Shown: positions 1-8,212, counted from the stretch's first letter. The stretch is 32,351 nt of DNA from Microterricola pindariensis (GCF_002936985.1 NZ_MPZN01000039.1:1-32351); one strand, 5' to 3'. Notes: generated by a model from the sequence alone, not told the origin. Made by a program: numbers and translations.

Positions 1-1592
1 ATGACGAGCCCGGTCTGGTCGGGCGCTCCCCGATCCGGGCCATCCCCGGCCGATCCGGAATGACCGGTGAAACGTTCAAATCGCCGCACCTCCTGCTGCC
101 AGCGCCGGGCATCCGGGCTGCGGCCACTGCGGAGCGCGGCAAGCGTGCTCGAGGCGTCCCCGTCGGCCACGCGCAGCTCGCCGCCGATCAGGGCGATGAC
201 CTCGGCCGCGGTGCGTGCGCCGACCAGGGCGCTGCCGGCGCGCAGCGCGCGGGCGAGGCGGGGATCGGTCGGGATGCGGGCGAGCTGCCGCCCCTCCTCG
301 GTGGCGCGGCCGTCGGCCTCGATCGCGCCGAGTCCGCGCAGCACGGCGAGGGCATCGCCGAGGCTGCCGGTCGGGAGCGGGTCCACGAGCCGGAGCCCGG
401 CGCCGCCGGGCGCACCCCAGCAGGCCAGGAGCAGGGCGGCGTCGGTGAGATCCGCGACAGCGATTTCCGGGGCCGGGTGGGTCGGCGCGGCGGCGAACGT
501 GCGCTCGTCGACGCAGCGGACGACGACGCCCGGCCCCTGCCGGGTGGCGCGGCCGGCGCGCTGGACGGCGGATGCCCGGGGCGTTGGGCCCGTGACAAGG
601 CCGCTCATGCCGCGCATCGCATCGCGCTGCGGGGCGCGGGACAGGCAGCTGTCGACGACCAGGCGCACGCCGGGGACAGTCAGCGAGGACTCGGCGAGTG
701 ACGTCGTGACAATGATCCGCGGCTGGCTGTCGGGGCCCCGGCCGCCGATCACGGCATCCTGCTCGGCGGCGGGGATCTGGCCGTGCAGCTCGCGGACGTC
801 GAGCTCCGCGGCGAGCCCGCGGATGCGCCTGGCGATCTCGGAGACCTCCCGCGCACCCGGCGCGAAGACGAGGGCGTCTGCGGCTGGATCGGTGCGCGCG
901 AGGTCGCGGTGTGCCGCAACCGCGTTGCTCGCGACGTGGTCGAGGAAGGCCCAGGTCACCCCGCGCTCGTCCAACCGAGGCGTGGGGCAGGGCGCCCAGC
1001 GCACCTCGAGCGGATGCGCGGGAACGGTCTGGGTCACGATCGGAGCCGGGGCGGCATCCGTGCCGAGGATGGCGGCGAACCGCTCCGCGTCGAGGGTCGC
1101 GGACATCGCGACGAGCACGAGGTCGTCCCGCAGCTCGCGGACCTCCCCGAGCAGGCCGATCAACAGGTCTGTCTCCAGCGCGCGCTCGTGCACCTCGTCG
1201 ATGATGACCGCGCCGACGCCGTCGAGACCGGGGTCACCGAGCAGGCGGCGCAGCAGCACGCCGGCGGTGACGAACTCGATGCGGGTGGCTGGGCTCACCT
1301 GACGTTCGCCGCGGACGGTGAATCCCACGCGGGAGCCGAGGGGCGAACCGTCCAGGTGCGCGAGCCGTCGGGCGGCGGCGCGGGCGGCGACCCGGCGGGG
1401 CTGCGTGACGATCACCCGGCCCGCGACGCGGTCGGCGACGATCGGCGGGACCAGCGTGGTCTTGCCCGTTCCGGGTGGCGCGCTGACGACGACGGAGGTG
1501 CTGCGGTCGAGTGCGGCGCCCAGATCGGCGACCGCGCCGGCGAACGCGAGCCCGCGTCCGAGCGTCGACGGGTCGAACGGCGCGCTGGTCAC
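1..1592 (-). CDS. hrpB: HrpB-type DEAH-box ATP-dependent helicase, N-terminal 530 codons (3' end outside window)
   Basis: Superfamily 2 RNA/DNA helicase of the HrpB/HrpA family; the cellular role of HrpB is poorly known. Reading the minus strand from the GTG at 1592 gives an uninterrupted frame of 530 codons that runs off the window. Visible motifs: Walker A GTGKTT (residues 41-46, preceded by SAPP), the Walker B/DEAH variant DEVHER (132-137), SAT (164-166), a motif V-like TSLAESSLTV, and motif VI QRAGRATRQGPG. The DExHER form and compact N-terminus are typical of HrpB. An in-frame TGA lies 12 codons upstream with no other start between, so GTG 1592 is the only usable start; a G-run sits almost against it, closer than a normal Shine-Dalgarno. 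It lies 40 bases after the HxlR gene on the same strand. Several long open frames on the opposite strand here are GC-skew shadows. Confidence 0.9.
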   Translation of the reverse strand, partial: MTSAPFDPSTLGRGLAFAGAVADLGAALDRSTSVVVSAPPGTGKTTLVPPIVADRVAGRVIVTQPRRVAARAAARRLAHLDGSPLGSRVGFTVRGERQVSPATRIEFVTAGVLLRRLLGDPGLDGVGAVIIDEVHERALETDLLIGLLGEVRELRDDLVLVAMSATLDAERFAAILGTDAAPAPIVTQTVPAHPLEVRWAPCPTPRLDERGVTWAFLDHVASNAVAAHRDLARTDPAADALVFAPGAREVSEIARRIRGLAAELDVRELHGQIPAAEQDAVIGGRGPDSQPRIIVTTSLAESSLTVPGVRLVVDSCLSRAPQRDAMRGMSGLVTGPTPRASAVQRAGRATRQGPGVVVRCVDERTFAAAPTHPAPEIAVADLTDAALLLACWGAPGGAGLRLVDPLPTGSLGDALAVLRGLGAIEADGRATEEGRQLARIPTDPRLARALRAGSALVGARTAAEVIALIGGELRVADGDASSTLAALRSGRSPDARRWQQEVRRFERFTGHSGSAGDGPDRGAPDQTGLV

Positions 1593-1632
1593 TCCCCCAG
1601 TCTCTCGCGTGACGAGGGCGTGCGCTCACCGC

Positions 1633-2007
1633 TCACGCGATGCGCCACTTGGTGCCCCAGCGCACCAGCGGGTGCAACACGCTGATCAGCTCGCGGCCCG
1701 CCTCGCTCAGCCGGTAGCGCACCTGCACCGGCGTGCTCGGGGTGACCTCGCGCAGCATGAGGCCCTCCTGCTCGAGCTCCTTGAGGCGCACGGAGAGCAT
1801 CCGGTCGGAGATGCCGTCGACGAGCGCGCGGTACTCCGAGAAGCGCTCGGCGCCGCGGGCCCCGGCCAACAGGATCGACGCCGTCCACTTGCGCCCGGCG
1901 ACCTCGGCCGCCATCTGGAAGCGGCGGCACTCCGCCTCGTCAATGTGCTCGCCGTAGAGCGAGGTCAGGTCATCGGTCTGGGCCGCAGCCATTCCATTGG
2001 AAGTCAC
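1633..2007 (-). CDS. HxlR-family winged-helix transcriptional regulator
   Basis: About 120 residues, the normal size for a HxlR/DUF24 regulator. Diagnostic stretches are AGRKWTASILL (winged-helix entry), RFSEYRALVDGISDRMLSVR (recognition region), LKELEQEGLMLREV and VRYRLSEAGREL (wing). A cysteine (AECRRF) precedes the DNA-binding domain; in several members of the family, such as YodB and HypR, an N-terminal cysteine senses quinones, disulphide stress or aldehydes, so a redox role is plausible but inferred. Two starts are possible: GTG 2007 or ATG 1992, neither with a clear ribosome site. The gene is divergent from a flavin-dependent monooxygenase and an F420-type reductase, which it probably controls. 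A perfect inverted repeat at 2005-2023 overlaps the GTG start, suggesting autoregulation. Confidence 0.88.
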   Translation of the reverse strand: MTSNGMAAAQTDDLTSLYGEHIDEAECRRFQMAAEVAGRKWTASILLAGARGAERFSEYRALVDGISDRMLSVRLKELEQEGLMLREVTPSTPVQVRYRLSEAGRELISVLHPLVRWGTKWRIA

Positions 2008-2023
2008 TTACTCATGGTAAGTG
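2005..2023. promoter_or_regulatory. Candidate HxlR operator (inverted repeat CACTTAC-N5-GTAAGTG)
   Basis: A perfect 7-bp inverted repeat with a 5-base spacer occupies 2005-2011 and 2017-2023, at the divergent boundary between the HxlR gene and the monooxygenase gene. Dimeric HxlR regulators bind short dyads of this kind next to their own gene. The assignment rests on symmetry and position only. Confidence 0.55.
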
Positions 2024-2099
2024 GCTAACCATCACTTCGCCAATTCCCCGGGGACGGGCGACGATGGACGGACAGCGACACCCGCGAAAGGACTTCACG

Positions 2100-3158
2100 A
2101 TGGAACTCGGCGTCTACAGCTTCGGCAGCCTCGCCCGCGACCCGCAGAGCGGGGAGCTCGTCAGCAGCGCGCAGGCCACGCGCAACCTGCTCGAGGCGAT
2201 CCGCGTCGCCGACGAGGTGGGGTTGGACTACTTCGGCATCGGCGAGCACCACACCCCTGAGATGCCGGCCTCGGCCGCCGCCACGATCCTGGCCGCCGCG
2301 GCATCCGTCACCGAGAACATCACCCTCGCCAGCGCCGTCACGGTGCTGAGCACCGACGACCCCGTGCGTGTGTTCCAGCAGTTCGCCACGGTCGACGCGC
2401 TCAGCAACGGCCGCGCCGAGATCACGGCCGGGCGCGGTTCGTCGACCGATTCGTTCCCGCTCTTCGGCTACAGCCTGGGCGACTACGACAAGCTCTACGC
2501 CGAGAAGCTCGACCTGCTGCTCGCGATCAATGCGAACCAGAACGTCACGTGGAGCGGCAGCACGCGGCCGGCGCTCCATGATGCCCCGGTCGTTCCCCGG
2601 CCGGATGCCGGCAGCCTGCCGATCTGGCTCGGCACCGGCGGCAACCCCTCCTCCTCGGTGCGCGCCGGCCTGCTCGGCCTGCCCGTCTCCTACGGCATCA
2701 TCGGCGGCGCTCCGGCCCGCTTCGCACCGCTCACCGAGCTCTACCGCAACACCGCCAGGGCCAATGGCATGGCCGAGGCCGACATCAAGGTGTCGGTCGG
2801 CAGCCCCGGCTTCATCGGCGAGGATGGCAAGACGGCGCGCGACGACTTCTGGCCGCACTGGCACAACACGATGGGCGTGATCGGCTCGCAGCGCGGATTC
2901 GCCGCCCCGGCCCGGCTCTCCTACGACCGCGACGCCTCCGGCACGGGCGCCCTGTTCGTCGGCTCGCCGGAGGAGATCGCCGAGCGGATCGTCGCCCTGC
3001 ACGGCGCGCTCGGGCACATGCGGCACTTCTTCCAGATGGACTTCGGCGACATGCCGCAGGCGCAGCTGCTGCGCTCCATCGAGCTGCTCGGCACCCGCGT
3101 GAAGCCCCTCGTGGACGAGGCGCTGGCGGAAGCCGCCGGCCAGCCGACGGGAGCGTAG
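2100..3158 (+). CDS. LLM-class flavin-dependent oxidoreductase (luciferase-like monooxygenase)
   Basis: 352-residue TIM-barrel enzyme of the bacterial luciferase-like family, which uses FMNH2 or F420 for oxidation of small organic molecules. Family marks: YFGIGEHHTPEM near the N-terminus, ASAVTVLSTDDPVRVFQQFATVDALSNGRAEITAGRG split across the barrel, PIWLGTGGNP, and VGSPEEIAERI near the C-terminus. The start is ATG 2100, because an AAAGGA ribosome site lies 7 bases upstream; an in-frame ATG at 2064 has no such site. The gene is followed after 2 bases by an F420/NADP-reductase-like gene, so the two are almost certainly cotranscribed, and it is divergent from an HxlR regulator. The pairing suggests detoxification or turnover of an electrophile, but the substrate is unknown. 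Confidence 0.88.
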   Translation: MELGVYSFGSLARDPQSGELVSSAQATRNLLEAIRVADEVGLDYFGIGEHHTPEMPASAAATILAAAASVTENITLASAVTVLSTDDPVRVFQQFATVDALSNGRAEITAGRGSSTDSFPLFGYSLGDYDKLYAEKLDLLLAINANQNVTWSGSTRPALHDAPVVPRPDAGSLPIWLGTGGNPSSSVRAGLLGLPVSYGIIGGAPARFAPLTELYRNTARANGMAEADIKVSVGSPGFIGEDGKTARDDFWPHWHNTMGVIGSQRGFAAPARLSYDRDASGTGALFVGSPEEIAERIVALHGALGHMRHFFQMDFGDMPQAQLLRSIELLGTRVKPLVDEALAEAAGQPTGA

Positions 3159-3160
3159 CC

Positions 3161-3808
3161 GTGGCGACCATCGGGATCATCGGGGCGGGCAAGGTGGGCA
3201 CGGCGATCGCCCGGCTGGCCATCGCCGCGGGCGACGAGGTGCTCGTGGTGGCCTCGCCCGGCGCCCAGTACTTCGAGCAGATCGTGGCGCTGACGGTGCC
3301 GGGTGCCCGGGCGGCGACGCTCGGCGAGGTGGCGGACGCCGCCGAGCTCACGATCCTCGCGGTGCCGTTCGGCAAGGTCGACACCGTGTCACTGAATCGA
3401 TTCAACGATGCCATCGTCGTCGACGCCAGCAACCACTGGGAGCCGGTCGACGGCATCCCGGCGATCCTGCACGGCGCGGACCCCGGCCTCTCCAGCAGCG
3501 AGCTGGTGCAGCGGCTGCATCCGGGCGTGCGCCTGGTGAAGTCGCTCAACCACCTCGGCTACCACGACATGGACACGGACGGCGCGCCGGCCGGTGCGGC
3601 GAATCGCCGTGCCGTGGCCGTCGCGGGCGACCACGCGGCCGCCAACTCCACGGTCGCGGCCTTCCTCGACCGCATCGGGTTCGACGCCGTGGACCTCGGC
3701 GCTCTGGCCGCCGGGGCGGTGCTGCAGCCGGGCGAGCAGATCTTCGGGCGCTTCGTGCAGCGTGAGGAGCTCGCGGCGCTGGCGGCCGGGCGCGAGCTCG
3801 CCGCGTAG
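3161..3808 (+). CDS. NADPH-dependent F420 reductase-like Rossmann protein
   Basis: 215 residues with an N-terminal dinucleotide-binding fold: TIGIIGAGKVGTAIARLA, with GAGKVG at residues 8-13. Downstream marks are TILAVPFGKVD, VVDASNHWEP, LVKSLNHLGYHDM and AVAVAGDHAAA, the pattern of the F420-dependent NADP reductase (NADP oxidoreductase, coenzyme F420-dependent) family. It may supply reduced F420 or NADPH, or act directly on a small substrate; many actinobacterial members are uncharacterised. It starts at GTG 3161, two bases after the stop of the luciferase-like monooxygenase, with a GGGAG ribosome site inside the end of that gene. The two-gene unit is probably under the divergent HxlR regulator. 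Confidence 0.85.
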   Translation: MATIGIIGAGKVGTAIARLAIAAGDEVLVVASPGAQYFEQIVALTVPGARAATLGEVADAAELTILAVPFGKVDTVSLNRFNDAIVVDASNHWEPVDGIPAILHGADPGLSSSELVQRLHPGVRLVKSLNHLGYHDMDTDGAPAGAANRRAVAVAGDHAAANSTVAAFLDRIGFDAVDLGALAAGAVLQPGEQIFGRFVQREELAALAAGRELAA

Positions 3809-3862
3809 GGTTCTCGCCGCGTAGGGCTGCCGGATCCAGAGCGCGTCGGGAGTCGAACGGGA

Positions 3863-3902
3863 GATCGGGAGGCCGGAACCGGCCCGAAACTGCCTCCCGA
3901 TC
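3863..3902. repeat. 11-bp perfect inverted repeat, 18-nt loop
   Basis: The arms GATCGGGAGGC (3863-3873) and GCCTCCCGATC (3892-3902) are perfectly complementary. No T-run follows on either strand, so it is either a weak terminator after the reductase gene or an operator for the dehydratase gene that starts at 3996. A 10-bp palindrome GAAGGCCTTC (3907-3916) follows immediately. The rest of the 3809-3995 gap holds a possible -10 box TAGAGT at 3940-3945 and nothing else recognisable. Confidence 0.6.
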
Positions 3903-3995
3903 GCGCGAAGGCCTTCCGATCCGCTGCTGCGGGGCCGCCTAGAGTTGACTCGCGGCATCCAGCCCACGCACAACCGCCGCCGATTGGACCCGCTC

Positions 3996-4928
3996 ATGAC
4001 GCTCACCAGACTCGACGTCCAGGCCGCCGAGGCGCGCACGCGCGACTCCGTGCGGCGCACGCCGACCTTCCGCGCCAGCCCGACCCTCTCCTTCAAGTTG
4101 GAGTTCCTGCAGCACACCGGCACGTTCAAGGCGCGCGGGGCGTTCAACCGACAGCTCGCCGCCCGGGAACGGGGCGAGCTGGATGCCGGGATCGGCATCG
4201 TCGTGGCGTCCGGCGGCAACGCGGGCATCGCGCACGCCTACGCGGCCTCCGTGCTCGGGGTGCCCAGCACGGTGTTCGTGCCGGAGACGGCGCCCGCCGT
4301 CAAGGTGGCCCTGCTGCGCGCCCTCGGGGCGACCGTGGTGCAGGCCGGCAGCGAGTACGTCGAGGCGTATGCGGCGGCGACCGTGTTCGCCGCCGAGCGC
4401 GGCGCCCTGTTCTGCCACGCCTACGACCAGCCGGAGATCGCGGCCGGCGCCGGGGTCCTGGCCACGGAGCTGCTCGAGGACGACCCCGGCATCGACACCA
4501 TCGTGGTCGCGGTCGGCGGCGCCGGCCTGCTGGCCGGCGTGCTCGCCGCGGTGGACGGCCGCGCCCACGTCGTGGCCGTCGAGCCCGAGGCGGCGCCCAC
4601 CCTGCACGCAGCACTGGCGGCCGGCGCCCTGGTCGACGTGCCGGTCGGCGGCGTCGCGGCCGACTCCCTCGGCGCCCGGCGCGTCGGGCAGATCGGCTTC
4701 GAGCTGGCCCAGCCCGCGCACGCCCGGGGCTCCCTGAGCAGCGTGCTGGTCGCGGACTCCGACATCGTGGCTGCGCGCTCCGCGCTCTGGCGCGACTACC
4801 GCATCCCCAGCGAGCACGGCGCGGCCGCGGCGGCGGCGGCCTTGGCATCCGATGCCTACAGCCCACGGCCGGGCGAGCGCGTCGCGGTCGTCGTCTGCGG
4901 GGCGAACACGGACGCCGGCACCTTCTAG
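3996..4928 (+). CDS. PLP-dependent threonine/serine dehydratase
   Basis: 310-residue fold-type II PLP enzyme, expected to deaminate L-threonine or L-serine to the 2-oxo acid and ammonia; racemases of the same fold cannot be excluded. Visible marks: TPTFRASPTLSFKLEFLQ, the PLP-lysine motif GTFKARGAFN, the substrate/cofactor loop VASGGNAGIAHAYAA, VPETAPAVKVALLRALGA, and a modified glycine loop VVAVGGAGLLAGV where the usual form is GGGGL. No C-terminal ACT domain is present, so it resembles catabolic TdcB-type enzymes rather than feedback-regulated IlvA. The start is ATG 3996 with TTGGA upstream; a TTG at 3945 in the same frame is less likely. It stands alone between an inverted repeat and the pnt operon. 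Confidence 0.85.
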   Translation: MTLTRLDVQAAEARTRDSVRRTPTFRASPTLSFKLEFLQHTGTFKARGAFNRQLAARERGELDAGIGIVVASGGNAGIAHAYAASVLGVPSTVFVPETAPAVKVALLRALGATVVQAGSEYVEAYAAATVFAAERGALFCHAYDQPEIAAGAGVLATELLEDDPGIDTIVVAVGGAGLLAGVLAAVDGRAHVVAVEPEAAPTLHAALAAGALVDVPVGGVAADSLGARRVGQIGFELAQPAHARGSLSSVLVADSDIVAARSALWRDYRIPSEHGAAAAAAALASDAYSPRPGERVAVVVCGANTDAGTF

Positions 4929-5138
4929 CGCCGCCGCGCCCCCGCCGGCGCGGAGGGTGTTCCGCCAGAATCGCTCGGAATTGACGCGGAACGAAAGAAT
5001 CGCGGATCTTCGCGCCACGAACGCTGGATGAGCGCCCCGAGCGACCCGTACTGTCAGACTCGTTGTGTGCTGCAGAGTTGCCGCAGCGGTCCTGACCGCA
5101 AACCGGCTTGCCGCACCCCTTCGAGACGGGAGTATGGC
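4929..5138 (+). promoter_or_regulatory. Leader region of the pnt operon
   Basis: A 210-base gap without a gene. It contains a TTGACG hexamer at 4981-4986 with no convincing -10 at the usual spacing, and a CAGACT hexamer near 5057 that resembles the actinobacterial TAGACT -10. A short GC-rich stem just after the dehydratase stop may slow transcription. The pnt promoter is presumably here but cannot be fixed from sequence. Confidence 0.3.
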
Positions 5139-6341
5139 TTGAGAGTCGGCATTGCGCGAGAGCGCCGAGACGGGGAGAGGCGCGTCGCCGCCACTCCGGA
5201 CACCGTGCGTCAACTGACGAGGCTGGGCCTCGACGTCCTGATCGAGAGCGGCGCGGGCGTCGCCGCCGGGCACAGCGACCAGAGCTATGCGGATGCCGGC
5301 GCGACCGTCGTCCCCGCGCTCGAGCTCGCCGAGCTGGACGTGTTCGCCCACGTGCGGCCGCTCACCCCGGAGACCGTTGGCCTGCTGCGCCGCGGCGCGG
5401 TCACCATCGGCCTCGCCTCCCCGGCCAGCGAGCTGCCCACCGTGCGGGCCCTCGCCGGGGCCGGCATCACGGCGTTCGCGCTCGAGCTGGTGCCGCGCAT
5501 CTCGCGCGCCCAGTCGATGGACGCGCTCACCTCGCAGGCACTCATCGCCGGCTACCGCTGCGTGCTGGAGGCCGCCACGCGCCTGCCCCGCTTCTTCCCG
5601 CTGTACATGACCGCCGCCGGAACGATCCCTCCCGCCAGCGTGCTGGTGCTCGGCGCCGGCGTCGCCGGACTCCAGGCGATCGGCACGGCCAAGCGGCTCG
5701 GCGCCCGGGTCTCGGCGAACGACGTGCGGCCGGCATCCGCCGACGAGGTCGCCTCGATGGGAGCGAAGTTCATCAACCTGGACCTCGAGACCGCCGAGGC
5801 CAGCGGCGGCTACGCGAAGGAGCTCGGCGAGGACAAGGCGGCCAGGCAGCGCGCGCTGCTGGCCCCGCACGTCGCGGCAGCCGACGTGCTGATCACCACC
5901 GCGGCCATCCCCGGACGCCCTGCGCCGCTGCTCGTCACCCGCGCGATGGTGCAGGCGATGAAGCCCGGCTCGGTCGTGGTCGACCTGGCCGCCGAGAGCG
6001 GCGGCAACGTCGAGGGCGCCGTGGCCGGCGCCGACGTGCTCGTTCCCACCGCAGACGGTTCCGGCGAGGTCACCATCGTCGGCATGAAGGATGCCGCATC
6101 GGCGATGGCCTCCGACGCCTCCCGGCTCTACGCCAAGAACGTCGCCAACCTGCTCGAGCTGATGACGGCCGACGGCGTCGTCGCCCCCGACTTCGGCGAC
6201 GAGGTCGTCGCCGGCGCCTGCCTGACCGCCGACGGGGTGGTGCGGCACGCGCCGACCGCGGAGGCGCTCGGGCTGCCGCCGGCCGCCGCTGCGGACGCGT
6301 CGGCCCCTGATGCGCAAGCAACCGAAGGAGGAGTGGCCTGA
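5139..6341 (+). CDS. pntAA: NAD(P) transhydrogenase subunit alpha part 1 (PntAA), soluble NAD(H)-binding domain
   Basis: 400 residues forming dI of the proton-translocating transhydrogenase, which passes hydride between NAD(H) and NADP(H) at the membrane and mainly makes NADPH. Marks: MRVGIARERRDGERRVAATP at the N-terminus, the RAQSMDALTSQ loop (about 123-133), the Rossmann motif VLVLGAGVAGLQAIGTAKRL (GAGVAG at 172-177) and the acidic ND after the next strand. The start is inferred as TTG 5139: homology begins exactly there and GGGAG lies 6 bases upstream, while a more distal in-frame ATG at 5028 would add 37 non-family residues. The stop overlaps the pntAB start in TGATG. As usual for three-subunit enzymes, no membrane segment is fused at the C-terminus. 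Confidence 0.93.
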   Translation: MRVGIARERRDGERRVAATPDTVRQLTRLGLDVLIESGAGVAAGHSDQSYADAGATVVPALELAELDVFAHVRPLTPETVGLLRRGAVTIGLASPASELPTVRALAGAGITAFALELVPRISRAQSMDALTSQALIAGYRCVLEAATRLPRFFPLYMTAAGTIPPASVLVLGAGVAGLQAIGTAKRLGARVSANDVRPASADEVASMGAKFINLDLETAEASGGYAKELGEDKAARQRALLAPHVAAADVLITTAAIPGRPAPLLVTRAMVQAMKPGSVVVDLAAESGGNVEGAVAGADVLVPTADGSGEVTIVGMKDAASAMASDASRLYAKNVANLLELMTADGVVAPDFGDEVVAGACLTADGVVRHAPTAEALGLPPAAAADASAPDAQATEGGVA

Positions 6342-6658
6342 TGGACGGAATTGCCCTGTTGACGATCACCGTGCTCGCGGTGTTCGTCGGCTTTGAAGTC
6401 GTCTCGAAGGTGTCGAGCACGCTGCACACGCCGCTGATGTCGGGCGCGAACGCGATCCACGGCATCATCCTCGTCGGCGCGATCATCGTCGCCGGCCAGG
6501 CGCACGAGCCGCTCGTGCTCGCCGTCGCCCTGCTCGCGGTGGTGCTCGCCACCGCCAACCTCGTAGGCGGATTCGTCGTGACCGACCGCATGCTCGAAAT
6601 GTTCCGCGGGCGCAAGGCGCCGGCGGCATCCGCTGATCAGAAGGAGACCGGCCGATGA
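6341..6658 (+). CDS. pntAB: NAD(P) transhydrogenase subunit alpha part 2 (PntAB), membrane domain
   Basis: 105 residues with three hydrophobic helices (roughly 5-20, 36-52 and 57-80). The family motif STLHTPLMSGANAIHGII is intact. In the three-subunit form of transhydrogenase this chain supplies the first part of the proton-channel domain dII. It overlaps pntAA by one base and pntB by four (ATGA), so all three subunits are translationally coupled. Length is normal for the family. Confidence 0.95.
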   Translation: MDGIALLTITVLAVFVGFEVVSKVSSTLHTPLMSGANAIHGIILVGAIIVAGQAHEPLVLAVALLAVVLATANLVGGFVVTDRMLEMFRGRKAPAASADQKETGR

Positions 6659-8028
6659 CGCTGCTCGACCCCACCTGGGCCGCCCTGCTCTACCTCGTTG
6701 CCGCCGTCTGCTTCATCCTGGCCCTGCGCGGCCTGGCGGCGCCGAAGACCGCCCGACGCGGCAACCTGATCGGCGCCTTCGGCGCGCTCGTGGCCGTCGT
6801 GACCGTGTTCCTCTCGACGGAGCTCGACAACATCCCCTGGATCCTCGGGGCGATCGCGGTCGGCGCGCTCGTCGCGGCGCCCGTCTCGCGCCGGGTGAAG
6901 ATGACCCAGATGCCGCAGCTCGTCGCCGTCTTCAACGGCGTCGGCGGCGGGGCGGCTGCACTGGTGGCCCTGCTCGAGCTCGCCCACAACGACGACCCGT
7001 GGGTGCGCCTGGCCATCGTCTTCGCGCTGCTCGTCGGCGCTATCTCCTTCGCCGGCTCGGCGATCACCTTCGCCAAGCTGCAGGAGCTGATGACGACGCG
7101 GCCCGTGCTCTTCCCCGGGCTCCCGGTGGTGATGGGGCTCGTCGTCGTGCTGGCGATCGCCGGCGCCGCCGTCACGATTGCAACCGGCTCAGCCGGTTAC
7201 GCCCTCGCGCTGCTCGCGATCGGCCTCGCGGCCGGCGTGCTGCTGGTGCTGCCGGTCGGCGGCGCCGACGTGCCCATCGTGATCTCGCTGTTGAATGCCT
7301 TCACCGGACTGGCCGTCGCGGCATCCGGCCTCGTGCTCGACAACGTGCTGCTCGTCGTGGCCGGCACCCTCGTCGGCGCCAGCGGTACGATCCTCACCCA
7401 GGCGATGGCGGCCGCGATGGGGCGCGGCGTCACCGGCATCCTGTTCGGCGCCTTCCGCGGCGGATCGACCGCCGGCTCCACCACGCAGAGCGAGCGCCCG
7501 GTGCGCTCCTCCAGCCCCGAGGACGTCGCCGTGCTGCTCGGCTACGCCCAACGGGTCATCGTGGTTCCCGGCTACGGTCTCGCGGTCGCCCAGGGCCAGC
7601 ACACCCTGGTCGAGCTGGCCACGACGCTCGAGGCGCGCGGCACCGAGGTCGTCTACGCCATCCACCCGGTGGCGGGGCGCATGCCGGGCCACATGAACGT
7701 GCTGCTCGCCGAGGCCAACGTGCCCTACGAGTCGCTCAAGGAGATGGCCGACGTGAACCCCGAGTTCAAGACGACGGATGTCGTGCTCGTCGTCGGCGCG
7801 AACGACGTCGTCAACCCGGCGGCGAAGACCTCGCCCGGCTCGCCGATCTACGGCATGCCGATCCTCGAGGCCGGAGACGCCCGCCAGGTCGTGTTCCTCA
7901 AGCGCTCGATGCGCCCCGGCTTCGCCGGCATCGAGAACGAGCTGCTGTACGAGCCGCAGACCACCCTGCTATTCGGCGACGCCAAGGACTCCCTCGGCAA
8001 GGTGCTCGCGGCGGTGAAGGCGCTCTAG
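6655..8028 (+). CDS. pntB: NAD(P) transhydrogenase subunit beta (PntB)
   Basis: 457 residues: an N-terminal multi-helix membrane domain (about residues 8-260, completing dII) followed by the NADP(H)-binding dIII. dIII marks include VIVVPGYGLAVAQGQHTL (GYGLAVAQ at 306-313), YAIHPVAGRMPGHMNVLLAE, VVLVVGANDVVNPAA, YGMPILEA and RSMRPGFAGIEN, all strongly conserved across the family. The start ATG overlaps the pntAB stop. A perfect 36-nt palindrome 32 bases after the stop is the likely end of the operon. Confidence 0.96.
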   Translation: MTLLDPTWAALLYLVAAVCFILALRGLAAPKTARRGNLIGAFGALVAVVTVFLSTELDNIPWILGAIAVGALVAAPVSRRVKMTQMPQLVAVFNGVGGGAAALVALLELAHNDDPWVRLAIVFALLVGAISFAGSAITFAKLQELMTTRPVLFPGLPVVMGLVVVLAIAGAAVTIATGSAGYALALLAIGLAAGVLLVLPVGGADVPIVISLLNAFTGLAVAASGLVLDNVLLVVAGTLVGASGTILTQAMAAAMGRGVTGILFGAFRGGSTAGSTTQSERPVRSSSPEDVAVLLGYAQRVIVVPGYGLAVAQGQHTLVELATTLEARGTEVVYAIHPVAGRMPGHMNVLLAEANVPYESLKEMADVNPEFKTTDVVLVVGANDVVNPAAKTSPGSPIYGMPILEAGDARQVVFLKRSMRPGFAGIENELLYEPQTTLLFGDAKDSLGKVLAAVKAL

Positions 8029-8060
8029 GCGGTGGCGGCGCCGCTCGCGGCCCCCGTTTT

Positions 8061-8096
8061 GTCTCGCGGCACTGGGTATACCCAGTGCCGCGAGAC
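8061..8096. terminator. Perfect 36-nt palindrome downstream of pntB (probable terminator)
   Basis: The two 18-base arms, 8061-8078 and 8079-8096, are exact reverse complements with no loop, centred on GGGTATACCC. TTTT precedes it (8057-8060) and GTTT follows (8097-8100), so it could end transcripts in either direction. A further partial copy of the arm, TGCCGCGAG, follows at about 8108. The symmetry is more exact than a terminator needs, so a protein-binding site is an alternative. The remaining gap to 8252 holds a possible -10 box TAGACT at 8213-8218 for the next gene. Confidence 0.6.
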
Positions 8097-8212
8097 GTTT
8101 CGCGTGCCGCGAGCCTCCCGCCGCGGTGCGGATTCTGCGACTCACGGGGGCGGGCCGGCGCCTCTGGCGCGGCTGCTGCGCCGCGCCCAGCTTGCGCGGC
8201 GCGTCGGCGACG

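Noticed and set aside
67-1302. Long plus-strand open frame of 411 codons
   Set aside because: It is antisense to a clear HrpB helicase frame and its translation is a low-complexity Arg/Ser/Ala string typical of GC-rich shadows.
2004-2015. Tiny minus-strand leader peptide ATG-AGT-AAG-TGA before the HxlR gene
   Set aside because: It falls inside the operator-like dyad and has no ribosome site; three codons arise easily by chance.
5028-5138. N-terminal extension of PntAA starting at ATG 5028
   Set aside because: The extra 37 residues have no counterpart in the family and there is a good ribosome site just before TTG 5139.
3939-6317. Minus-strand open frame of 792 codons
   Set aside because: It lies antisense to the threonine dehydratase and pntAA, both with full family motifs; the translation is Gly/Arg/Asp/Ala-rich without any fold signature.
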